64,000 nucleotides of DNA, from NCBI GenBank assembly GCA_013368445.1, contig JAACJO010000002.1:186001-250000 (forward strand). The letters are read 5' to 3'. The translations under genes and the position numbers were made by a program. Numbering within the stretch: the stretch's first letter is position 1; the number at the start of each line of letters is the position of its first letter. Below the pieces are notes generated by a model. It did no database searches. It was not told where the DNA came from and worked only from the letters and a program-made list of their open reading frames with translations. The stretch is from Leucocoprinus leucothites (Eukaryota; Basidiomycota; Agaricomycetes; Agaricales; Agaricaceae). This document shows positions 42,985-54,723 of the stretch, in pieces.

Positions 42985-44478
42985 TGTTGTTCTGGAGGTG
43001 AGGTAGTTGCAGCTGAGGTTTTGGTTTGTAGTGAAGCTGAGTGGTGATGTCTCCAAGCTTCTTATCCTGGTGGTATATATATCATTCAGTCATAACCTGA
43101 TCCTGGATTGCATTCGCCGTCCTTCACACAATCACAGAGGCGTTTGTGATATCAAAGTTGTACTAACCTTCACATCCAAAAAAGGAGCCCTCGAACAAAC
43201 ACACTGATCGGGGAGTGACGAGCCGCCCCTTCTTCCTATCACAGCGCGGCCTCGTTGTGTTCCCTTGTGGGCGAAGCAGTCACCTGATGCTTACTGAAAA
43301 CAGAACAGCCAGGGCGCTATTTGTGATGGAGTCCCCTCGACATCGTCAATGGAGGTCGGCGATTTATAAATAGATTCGGGGACTTGTCCTTCTTGGGTAA
43401 GCTGAAGCAATTAAGGACCGTAGCGAATTCGCCTTTGTTCTCTGTCGCTTACACTCTATGGGGAACTATTATACTAGTGTACTCATACAATGAGATCATA
43501 TTGGTGGGTATCAACTCGGTAAGATTACTATTAGAACACGGTTGAGACAGGATATGAATTCGTCGTCAGCCGCTAGTAGTACCGGCGGGCAGTAACGAGG
43601 ATTATAATCGTGATCCAAGTCCCCTTTTTAGAATGATCACAAAAGGAGTCTCAGGGACGACGGAGAACTGGGAGTGTGAACTCAAAAGAGACGAGTCACG
43701 TTTCTTTGTCGAGGTTCAAGAGTACAAGTCTCAACGGACTATCCCATATACAGTGACTGGCAAAACTATATTGAGACAGAGTCCAAACGGCGGGAGGAAG
43801 TAGCCGAGGCTACGACTGCTATGGTCAGATGTACGGAAAGGCAAGGACACCTACCTCGTTAACTCCCTCCTTCGTTTCCCAGTGAGAGAACCACCGTCTA
43901 CCTATTAACCCCGTTCCGAGAAACTGAGCGCATCTCTGGTGCAGGGAGTGCAGATGCCAACAACGAGTAACCGTACAATCAGTGCAACTCACCAGGAGAA
44001 GTCAGAGTAGACAAGGCCGTCCTCTCAAGTCTATGGTCATCTGCAGCTCAAACAAATGCCTTGAAGTTAAGTGGAGCACTGTGTAGTCGGACATCCACAC
44101 GGCTGGCCTGAAGGGGACAAGAGGGTTACGATAAACCTGCTTCGGTGAAAGTAAGACGAGGTCTGTGAAGGTGAATACCTTGCGGGAAACCACGAGGCAA
44201 GGATGTGATAGAAGTGCAGTATTATCTAATCGCAAGATGTGACGAGCCCGGCGGCTAGATAATCACACGTTTTGTTTAGGGATCTGAAAGGTGACATACG
44301 ATGCTGACCAATCGCGGTGGACTATTGTACATACGTCTTTTATTGCCTACATGTGCCTAAAGTACATTGATCATAAGAGCCAGTATAAGAATGCCAAGGA
44401 GGACCAAGAAATAATGCGATGGAGGAAATAAGTTAGGTGCGGAGTGATGCAGACAACAATCGGTGATGCGCGGGGAAT
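42985..44478. other. intergenic between copies D and E
   Basis: 1494 bp. It holds the D promoter (TATATATAT at 43074-43082) and AATCAC/GTGAT words near 43120-43260. GTGACGAGCC occurs near 43214 and again near 44239. No gene recognised. Confidence 0.4.
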
Positions 44479-45163
44479 TCAAAAATCAACGGCAAGATCC
44501 GCTTGCCAAACACCAGGACCAATGCTGTAGAGGCCCACGAGGACGATTTTCTCAAACTCTATTCCTCCATTGCCAACTTTCCATTGGGGCATGTTGTCGA
44601 TGATGATGTAGCTTTCTGGGGACGTTATTAGTGATCTATTACTTTGCGGAAGGATGGGTGATTTGATATTTACCTCGACGAATCGCCAGATGTGCATCGC
44701 AATACTGGCACCGAGTTGAATACGGGTCATTGATTGACTCGCTGGAGTACTGAATGACCAGTTTAGGCCCTCATAACCAGGCCACTAATTTATAATATTA
44801 GAAACGATGGTATTTTATTTTCAAGAAGCCAGAACTCACCAAAATGCGCAAGTTGATTTCTTGGACACCAGTGTTTGCCAGGACGAGGTCATTGCCTCCG
44901 GCAATCACCTGGCTCAGGGCGTTTGCACTACGAACATGGAATTCCGCAATTGACACTCCTTGCTGGGAGTAACCAATAAAGTCAAACATGACCGGATTTG
45001 CCACGGGGCTGCCAGCGGCTTTAGCGGCGCATTGAGGTACGCGCCGGCGGCGGGGATTTGCAAATTGGGAAGGTGGCGGTGAAAGGGCTCCGGACAAAGA
45101 AGAGTAACCGGAGACTTGGGAAGGGAAGACAGGTGAGTGGATGGCGTTGTGATAGAGAGACAT
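44479..45163 (-). CDS. family copy E (type I), apparent one-base break in last exon
   Basis: Exon 1 44840-45163 (324 nt) and exon 2 44674-44784 (111 nt) match the family. Exon 3, 44479-44615, is 137 nt instead of 138. Read in phase it gives KATSSSTTCP and then leaves the family frame; PQWKVGNGGIEFEKI through VWQADLAVDF is found one base away. The missing base falls in the G run at 44586-44589 (plus strand). It starts MSLYHNAIHSPVFPSQVSGY, with RRRRVPQCAA and VMFDFIGYSQQGVSIAEF, so it is type I like A and H. Exon 1 ends in Leu (RIL) rather than Met. Either a recent pseudogene or a homopolymer error in the sequence. Confidence 0.75.
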
Positions 45164-46339
45164 CTCGATGTGTGGTGATGATATGCGTTTAGAGTTTTAG
45201 AGTTGAAGTGCAGTGTAGTGAGGTTGGGAAGACGACACTCGATCTGAGGGAGCGGTGTTGTTGATCCTCCTCGACAGTCCAACCTCTTCTTAAATAACGC
45301 TATGGACTTGAAGTTTGCTGCATCGTAGCTCCTCAACTAGCCTTCACAGTGTGCTAATGTGCCTCTGCTCGCTGTGATGTGCATCCTTGAGGATGATCAC
45401 TAGCACGTCGGGTGATTGACCAAGGGAATTCCCTCTCAAATCACATTCCAAGGATGGTAAGTGGCACTGGTTCGAGTTCGAAACGAACCGATTGTTACCC
45501 GACGCGTGAAAGGAGGAGTGTGATATTGAAAATGCACTTCTGGAATTTGTAGACGCTCAGGGACTGCCTCGAGGTGGAGGTGGCTCAATCACAGGGTTTG
45601 ATGATTACCTGATTGACAGCCAGTTTGACGGTGGCCTCGATTGGACTGGCACTCAAACATAACTATGGATACAAGATACCAGTGGCTCCAATGCGGTTAT
45701 CTGATTTATGAGTTTTGTAAGAGACGTAAAATTTGAAGGGGATATCTAATCGGATACGGGGCGAAGGCTTTGAATGAGTCGAGGGCATCATCAGAATTGG
45801 CAACAGAAGTATCTTCCTCTGCTGCACGGGACCGACGTTTTCTGTCAATCTATGTCCATTCTCACTCAATGATTACAAGAGTGGAGAGAACGGACGAGTC
45901 ATCACATTGTTCGAGGACTACAATCACAACGTTAATCCAGCTTAGTCCATCTTATACTTGCCGCCGGTGATCAACTGGTTCACCCCCGGTCTTCTTCGAT
46001 TCTGAGTGACTGATTAGCCGGCTCGATTATTGATATGATCTAATCACCTTCGCGGCTACTTACCCTTGGGGAATCACACCCAAGCCAAATCACTCCCGAC
46101 CTTCACTGGACCCGCAATGTGCGCCTTCCCCGACACTGTTCACAGTACGCGTCCAAGTGAAGGACTCTACGAGCACGAAGTCTCAACACATGGGAGCTCC
46201 AGCTTGTATAAATCATGGATGAACTTGAGCTTGAGTCACCAACAGCCTTCGAGCATCTCGAGCATCGAACCTCAGCGACATCGCAGCACTCATCTCATCT
46301 CACGAAGTCTAATACTCTATAGTCTAACTGCGATCAGAC
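45164..46339. promoter_or_regulatory. bidirectional regulatory region between copies E and F
   Basis: 1176 bp between divergent starts. TATTTAA (minus) at 45290-45296 for E and TATAAAT at 46207-46213 for F, each 133 bp before its ATG. ATCAC-N11-GTGAT at 45396-45416 lies about 230 bp before E. CCGGCTCG at 46018-46025. Seven AATCAC/GTGATT words were counted by eye, against about 0.6 expected at random. Confidence 0.6.
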
Positions 46340-47024
46340 ATGTCTCGCTACCACAACGCCATCCACAGCCCTGTCTTCCCCTCTCAGATCTCTTCCTACT
46401 CTTCCCTATCTGGCGCCCTCACACCGCCACCGGCCCAATTCAACTCTTCTCGCCGCCGCCGTGTGCCACAAAACGTCTGCCAGACATCCGGTGGACCGGC
46501 CTGTGGTCCTATTGGATTTGATTATATCGGTCAGGCAGGGCAAGGAGTCTCGCTTGCCGACTTTAGTGCTCGGTCGCAGAATGCGATCAGCCAGTTGGTA
46601 GCCGGAGCCAATGACCAAGTCCTGGCGGGGACCGGAATCAGCAAGCTCCACCTGCGGATCATGGTATGTCCTATTTTTATATCCCGACTCTGATGGCGGG
46701 CTGATTTGGTTTGGAATTGTAGTGGACCGGGTATGAGCACCTGAACTTTGTGCAGAGTATGCCAGCGAGCCCAGCTATGTCTCGTGGGCAGCTGGGTGCT
46801 AGCATTGCGATGCAATTCTGGTCTTTTGTTGCAGTGAGTATTTTTTTGGTCGCTTTTGGAGGATTTGGTGTTGACTCTACTTTCAGCAAGCACAAAAGTC
46901 GTCAACAACAAACCCCCAGTGGCAAATCAGCCAACAAACTATCCCATTTGAAAAGATATTTCTTGTTGCTTTGTATAGTCTTGGTGATGGGATCTGGCAA
47001 GCAGACGTTGCCGTTGATTTCTGA
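46072..47024 (+). repeat. segmental duplication, unit 2 (copy F and its promoter)
   Basis: About 953 bp nearly identical to 35261-36214, same orientation. Includes promoter, 5' UTR, exons and introns. Introns have begun to differ more than exons. Confidence 0.8.
46340..47024 (+). CDS. family copy F (type II), 190-aa unknown protein
   Basis: Three exons: 46340-46663, 46723-46833, 46887-47024 (324/111/138 nt). It differs from B by two residues in exon 1 (VCQTSGG for VCRTSGG; LADF for LADV), none in exon 2, and two in exon 3 (NPQWQISQQ for NSQWQISQE). The terminal block FLVALYSLGDGIWQADVAVDF is intact. It is the type II partner of copy E. Because E may be broken, F could now be acting alone or with a type I copy elsewhere. 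Confidence 0.88.
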
Positions 47025-48023
47025 ATATTTCCTATTATTCCCTTCTCGATGCATTGATCAATTCATTATCCATCATCTTCTCTTCTTCATCTCCATGCTC
47101 TATCATTTACACCACTTCTTATGCAACATGGATATATGCCCATATGTACTATATGTGATACCCTTCCTAATTATATACCCTGCCCTTTCATATCCTCCAA
47201 AAATCGAAGCTGTACTGAGATTTCGGAAATATCATAATGATACATAACAGCAATGACTTTCCCGTAGATGGCTTTGACCTGAGTGAATAATGGGAGAGAA
47301 ATTTAAGGTAATAAAATGATGAATGAGGCTGCAGTGTTATGTTGTAGTGGCCTAAAAATGCATTGTTGGTAGGAGAAGTTTCATGAGATGATCGTGATGG
47401 TAGTAGAGGTTGGTTGCGCTGAATTACAGATTCATTCGCCAACCAATTGTCTTTGTGTAAAAGTGGTCTACATATTAATACCGCATCTCCCTGATTAAAA
47501 TAAGCTCGAGCGTTTTCTTCTCGCCTCAATTTATCCCATTAACGGATTTTCCTCGGATGGACTATAGTAGGCGCTATGATATAAACTATCTTAAATTCTC
47601 ACAAACATCTGAAACTGAATATCGACCAATAACAGTAAGCGGTCGCGGGCGGTGCCTCAGAATTAGGGACGGGACCTTCGACCTATTAGTAGCGTGGGTT
47701 TTGAGCGACTTCGCAGGATCGAATCGTCTTTGTCATTGTCAGTGCGGGGCAACCTACTTATGACGTTAGCCCGAGTTCGAAATGCCACATTCGGGCGCCA
47801 CTTTTGGACAGGGTGAACCCAGCAAGTACCCCACAAGCCTGCTGATTCCCGGAGAACTCGAGTTCATTTTGTGCGTGACCAAAGAGGTAGCTTTTCTGCG
47901 ACATATGAGCCTTATGTTAGAGATCAATCAGCGTGGCTGTGCAAATACTCCAGAACAGCAGTCACAGTGCCAAACAAGCACTAGAAGCTGCGCGACGAAT
48001 ACGTGTCCCTATCTCTTACCATC
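47025..48023. other. intergenic upstream of VPS10 gene
   Basis: 999 bp. No gene recognised; the start of the sorting receptor lies at its right edge. Confidence 0.4.
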
Positions 48024-51000
48024 ATGACGCCTCGCGCTGGCACATTGAGGTGCTGCTGTGTGCTGTGGCTGGTTCTACTAGGCTTTATAGGTCTGGCAGC
48101 TAGCCAGTCTGACCCAAAAAGCGAAATTTCGTCCTTCGACAATCCACCTGCGCGGATTTTCTTCTTTGACGATACTGAAGTGCGTATGGCATCGGTTTAT
48201 GCATGAAATTAATGCTCATAGTGCTTCAGTATGCGATTTATCATGATTCACGCCAGGGACTGGTTTATGTGTCATCGGATGAAGGGAAATCTTGGAAGGT
48301 GGCCGACGATATTCCTCGAGGAAAGGCTATAATGGTCATCGAGCACCCCTTCAACAACCGTATCGTGCGTGATATTTATTAAGAGCCAAGTTTATGTCTT
48401 TATATCAGTTGTAGGCTTTCGTATTGACCGACGGCACCAAACACTACCGAACTGAAGACAGAGGGCATTCTTGGCGACCATTCGAGATGTCAATCTCTCC
48501 CGCACTCGTCCAAAAGCCACTGTCATTCCACTCAGATACCGACAAGTATGGCTACGTTCTGTACCAGGGAACGACTTGTGACCGTGTCGGTTGGAGTGGT
48601 AGATGTTTCGATGAGGTGCGTAGTGAAGACGTACAGTTTCATTGGGAGGCTGACATTGTCAATAGACATACTACACGAAGGATCTCTTCAGCTCAGATGC
48701 AAAGAAATTATTCTCAGACACGTCGAGATGCCAATTCGCTCATGGCAGCGCGGATTTCAAGCACGAAGCGCACCCAGACCTCATATACTGCGTTGCCTTT
48801 GACACACCAGCCTCCAATGGCGGGCATAGTCTTGCTTCAAGTCGGCTCTACTCCAGTACCGACTTCTTTGAGAGTGGGAAGACGGTTGAAGATCTCGGTA
48901 TCGGCAAGAATGCCAAGGGTGTGGTCGCCCTTGCTATCGTGTCGAAGTACGCAGTAGTGGCTCTAAAGGACCTCTCAGAGGCCTCAGACGGAGACATGCT
49001 GCTTTACGTGACCGTGGACACCAAGTCATGGGCCAAGGCGCACTTCCCTCATGCCTCATCCGCTAAGCTCCGCGAAAACGCGTATACAATCCTCGAGAGT
49101 ACAACTCACTCGCTCGGTGTCGATGTTTTGCTGCACGACAGGAGTGCTATTGGTACCCTGTACCTGAGCAATTCCAATGGCACATATTTCGTCGAGAGCT
49201 TGAAGGACACCAACAGGAATGAGCACGGCTTTGTTGACTACGAGAGGCTGTACGGTATTGATGGGGTTGGTCTTGCCAATATTGTTGCGAACGCCAAGGA
49301 GGTCGAACTTGGGAGAGCACGCAAGCTCTTGAAGTCTCAAATCACGCACAATGACGGACGTACTTGGAGCTACATCAAGCCGCCCTCGACAGACAGTGAT
49401 GGGAAAAGAATTTCTTGCGACCCGGTCGACAAAGAGACTTGTTCCCTACACCTACATTCCGTTACCACTCCACACAACTTTGGCCGTATCTTCTCTTCCC
49501 CTGCACCTGGATTCGCCATGGCTGTTGGTTCCATTGGCGATTATCTAAAACCATACAAGGAGTGCGATACGTTCTTGAGCACTGATGGTGGTGATACATG
49601 GCAAATGGTACGAAGGGATGCGCACAAGTACGAGTTTGGTGACCAAGGTAGTATCCTCGTCGTAGTCAATGATGAGGATATCACGGAGACCATCAGATAT
49701 TCACTCGATCTCGGAAAGACCTGGTAAACATCTGTTGTTCCTCTCGAAACTTGTTCATACTGCTGACTATTGATCAGGAAAGAATATAACTTGGGCGTCA
49801 GGTTACGCGCAGGTGCATTGGTCACACTCCCCGACTCTACATCGCAGAAGTTTTTGCTTTTGGGGCAAGTTCCCCGGAGAGATCAGACGAACAAAATTGG
49901 CGAGTTTGTTGTGGTTTACCTTGATTTCAGCCCCACCAGGAAGCGCAAGTGCCAAGAGGACGACTATGAGAAGTGGTATGCCAGGGCTGGTGACGGAGAA
50001 GATGCACAGTGTATCATGGGACATAAGGTATGCGCTTCTAATTGTTCGCTAGTTTTCATCATGACTCACATTTTTTATTATTAAACAGCAATGGTATAGA
50101 CGCCGCAAGCCCGATGCTGATTGTTATGTTGGAGAGAAGTACATTGATCCCGAGGAGCACGACGTGAACTGCGAGTGTAAGGACACTGACTACGAATGGT
50201 GAGTTCTAAAACACGCCTGAATTGAATAGCCATTGACCGATGCCATTCTAGTGATTACAACTTTGTCCTGGAGAATAACAAATGTGTGCCTGCTGGCCCT
50301 GAACCCATTCCCGCTGGCGTTTGTGTAGACAAGAAGACGTTCTCGGGATCATCTGGCTATAGGAAGATTCCTGGAAACACCTGTCAAGGCGGCATCGAGA
50401 AAGATAAGCCTGTCGAAAAAGATTGTTCCAAGGGTATGCCCGTTTTTGAAATTCAATGAGAGCCTGAGTGGCTGAATATGATCACCTGTAGCTGCACCGC
50501 CTGAGGGCAAAGTTATACACCAGAATGTGAGTTAGTTCTCGAGCACTCACTCTATATCTGACTCATTTGTGGACAGTTCGAGTTCAAATCCGAAATCGTC
50601 CAACATGCATATTTTAGACATTCAACTGTACGTACATCCGCTTCCAAAAGTTCCTCGTCCTCGCCGCTTACTCTTTCCTTCCAGACGATTCTGGTCCGCC
50701 TCTCTGACTACACAGTCTGGCAATCAAGCAACGAGGGTTATACTTGGCAACAATTGTTCCCTGACAAACGTATTCTCGCATTCTACCACCATAAATTCTC
50801 CGATGACCGCGCCTACCTCATTTCCGATACCGATGAATACTTCTACACCACCAACTCCGGCCAACAGTGGCACACTCAAAAGGCACCAACACCCCCCAAC
50901 ACCTTTGGCGCTCAAGTGCTCCGGTTCCACCCGGCTGAAACTGAATACCTTATCTGGGTAGGAAATCGTGACTGCGGCTCTGGCTCCGATGGGTCAAAGT

Positions 51001-53353
51001 GTCGTGCGGAAGCGGTATATTCGAGAGATCATGGAAGGCATTGGTATAACGTTGCTGATTATGTCAAGAACTGTGCTTGGGCGAAGGATGCGCTCTTGGA
51101 TGCCGATCCAACAGAGATTATCTGTGAATCGTGGGGGAATAAGAACGGCGCGCAGAGGGATTTCAATGCTATGAATAATAATTTGGAGTTGGTTGAGGGT
51201 GGGCAGTATTATGAGAGACAGAAGAAGCTGTTTGATAATGTTGTTGGGTTCGCGAAGTTTTCAGAGTACTTGGTTGTTGCTGAGGTACGCCGGACGAGGT
51301 TTAATCGGACCAATGGCTAACGGTTTTTTGTCCACAGTTATTGCCGCAACGGCACACTCTAGATCTCCAAGTTTCATTGGATGGTATCAAGTTTGCTACT
51401 GGCCAGTTCCCGCCGACCATGCATCCCACTGCACACGTACGTACAAATGATCCTCCTACCTCCGCGTATGTTTAACAGTTGATTCTTTAGGCGTATACTG
51501 TTCTCGAGTCGAATACGCACTCGCTCTTCCTCCATATGACGATGTCGGAGCCTCCACAGGGACCTTTCTGGGGCAATATCTTGAAGTCCAACTCGAATGG
51601 AACGTATTTCGGTCTATCAGCCGAGCACGTCAACAGGAACGAGGATGGTTATGTGGACTTTGAGAAAGTCATTGGGCTAGATGGTATCGCGCTGGTCAAC
51701 GTTGTTGCGGACCCTAATGAAGCTACAGTTACTGGAAGGAAGAGGTTGCAGACTAGAATCACTCATAATGATGGTATGATACTTATCTTACATTCTGGGA
51801 ATGCTGAAGGCTGATGAGGTCATATAGGTGGAAGCTGGAAGCCATTAAACCCCCCTAAGCAAGATTCGCTGGGCCAGAAGTACGAGTGTGAAGGGACAGT
51901 AAGTGATCTTGCTCCTTGCTCCTTCCGAGTTGAATCTTGACCATGTTGAAGAAATGCGCTCTCCACATACATGGATATACCGAACGGCGAGACCCGCGTG
52001 CTACGTACAGCAGTCCAGGAATAGTTGGCGTCCTGATGGCTGTCGGTAACGTTGGCGAGACCCTCAAGCCGTATAAGGAGTCCGATACGTTCCTTAGCCG
52101 AGATGCTGGTTTCACTTGGGAAGAGGTTCATAAAGACGCACATATGTGGGAGTTTGGAGACTCGGGGTCGATCTTGGTTATCGTGAATGACGAAGGAACA
52201 ACGGATCATATTCTGTATAGCACAGACGAAGGCTTGAGTTGGCACGAGTATCGGTTCTCGGACGAGAAGATACGCGTCATGTCGCTTGTTACTGTCCCGG
52301 AGGATAACAGTAGGAGGTTTATCCTGTTTGGGAGGAGGTTGAGGTTGTATGGTGCAATTGCTGTTCATCTCGATTTCTCCTCGCTCACCATGAGGACATG
52401 TGAGCACTCTCACGTCTCGTCTCACGTCTCGCAATTCCTTTTGCTGACCTAGCTTTAGGTGAACTCAATGAGCAGAGTCCCAATAATGACGATTTCGAGC
52501 TTTGGGGACCGAGTATTGAACGTGAAGAGAGTTGCTTGTTTGGGCGACAAGTAAGCCTTAGTAACTCCATTGATCAAGTCAAAGCTAATCACTACTCAAG
52601 ACACTTTACCACCGCCGAGCGCGCTCAGCTAACTGTATCGTCGGTAACAATAAGTTGGAGGACAGAGTTGTCCGGAATTGCACGTGCACCAATTCAGACT
52701 TTGAGTGGTGAGTGACTCCGGCTATTGAAGTATGTTATTGGTTCTGACAAAGCTCGTAGCGAGTTCAACCATGTTCGCAATGGAGCAGGAGAATGTGTAC
52801 TTTTACCGGGTCTACGGCCGCTCCCCGACGATACATCGTGTCAAGGCGACGACGAATACTGGTACGAGAGGACTGCGTACCGGTTGATCCCCTACTCGAG
52901 TTGTGAGGGCGAGTATCGACCTGATCGTGGCACAGCGCATAGATGCCCAGGGTTCAAGTCGAAGGGAGCACTATTCTGGCTCTTCATGCTGGTGCTGCCG
53001 TTTGGATTCACTGCTCTGGTTGCATATTACTACTACCGTCGTGGTGGTCACAGAAGAGGGTATGCTTTAATCCTTTCATCCTCGTTTTAAATGGAACTCA
53101 TGTTGAATTCTTTCTCTGTTTTCGTAGAACTATTCGTCTTCCAGGAGAAGCATTCTCAGGTCGCGAGAGTGGCTTCCACAAAGCGCTCGATACCATTGCA
53201 TCGGTGCCGTGGTTCCTCCTCGGTATCGCGGGTGTAGCAGCTGAGTGGGCGTCCTCGCGGTTGGATAGAAGCGGATTTAGAGGGAGAGGGGGTTATAGAA
53301 ATGTGCCTATCGATGAGGATGCACAGGTCCTCCGCTTTGAGGACGAAGAGTGA
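48024..53353 (+). CDS. VPS10: VPS10 vacuolar sorting receptor (sortilin family)
   Basis: Type I membrane receptor that carries hydrolases from late Golgi to the vacuole. It starts at ATG 48024 with a signal peptide ([17 protein letters not shown]). Two VPS10 domains are seen. The first has Asp-box turns ([24 protein letters not shown]) and a Cys-rich 10CC module ([32 protein letters not shown]). The second has [24 protein letters not shown] and STDEGLSW, then a second 10CC ([18 protein letters not shown]). A transmembrane segment follows ([19 protein letters not shown]) and a cytoplasmic tail ending [14 protein letters not shown]. Very many short introns. ATG at 48024 chosen because the signal peptide follows directly. 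Confidence 0.93.
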
Positions 53354-54723
53354 GTGAAGTTGACGCTTTATGCATAGGGTTCATTGCTGGGTTCTGTGTT
53401 ATCGAATTTGCTACCTACCTACATACTTCCCGTGTATTTATCGTATGTCCCATGCGACAGTTGTAATTAGGAATTTCTAGTGTAAAATGGACGTTTATTT
53501 AGTCTACTGTGGAGATGCGATGGTTGCGTGATGCTTGTGGAATCTAGACGCAGCTGGCCGGCGTTTCATAATCGTCTTGCCACCCAGATGCTACTTATTA
53601 TCATTACAGAACCGAGGTCGAGACCTCATCCCAGATTTGTTTCTTGAGCATTCTCTTTCAAGTATCCAACCGACTGCCGGATGTGGTGGACCCTTCCTTA
53701 GCCCTTTCCGTCTCTTAATATGAGTTTGGTCGACACATAAAGTGCTATCTCAACCAAACCAAGTGGAAAAATTACCTAGGAATTGATAGCAAAGCTTATA
53801 TGAACCCTCCGAGGAATAGCTCGAGGATGCAAGTGAATTGAAATTGTAATCATACCATACTCCACTTGACGGGGACCCCGGGCAAGCAAAGTCACGATGA
53901 ATGTTAGCCAGAAGCGACGCCCAGAAGCTTGAAGTCAAGATTTTAAAGCCGACAAGGGCGTAGACCAGTTGCTGAGGAAGTTCTGCCGGGGAGCCGCTGA
54001 CGGAAGGTCCAGAACACGAAGAATATCACCGTGGTCACGTGTACTCCTAACACTTATCGAAAGCCGAAGTTTCGTGATTTCTCTTGACCACCATCAACGG
54101 AGTGCCCTATCTGACTGCCATGTTCCAGCGAACGAGCATTTTTTTCATTTTCTCCAGCGACTTCTATCCACGTATCCTTCCATAGGATCGCCGTTTATAG
54201 CGAAGCGGACAGTGGATCACGATCCGCAAGGTTCTGAAGTAAAAGTGAAGGCGATGGAATGAGCTCCGAATTCAACTTCTTCCGCGGCCTTTTGCGCCAG
54301 CTTTTTTCACCAGCTGAAGATACAGGATTGAATTCCAGAGTTCGTCCTGATAGTATCTGGCATGTGTGGTCTTCGTCTCGGAGAGCAAATTCAAGAGAGC
54401 GATCCAATATGAAGTCTCCTAGGGTGATAGTAGGTTACACCCAAAAAGTCGAGACATGCTCCGAGATCATCGAAATGTCATAAGGAGCGATACTGTTCTC
54501 GAAATCTTCCAGCGAAAGTTTCCCTATTAGTGAGACCTTATGTATACTAGCCGTCATTCCCGAAGCCTGAGCTTATTGACAGATCTTTTCGACTTCCTGT
54601 GGGGGCGGCTCCATGATATAATGGCTCACTTTGGAGGAACGCTTGTCTCTACCTCCCAACGTTTTTCTGTCTTTACCCGTTCCTTTTCTCTGTCCTTTTT
54701 CCTTCTCCATCTTGTCGTTAACC
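53354..54723. other. intergenic upstream of the 7-TM gene
   Basis: 1370 bp. No conserved coding sequence recognised. T/C-rich tract near 54650-54710 is typical of a fungal core promoter for the next gene. Confidence 0.4.
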
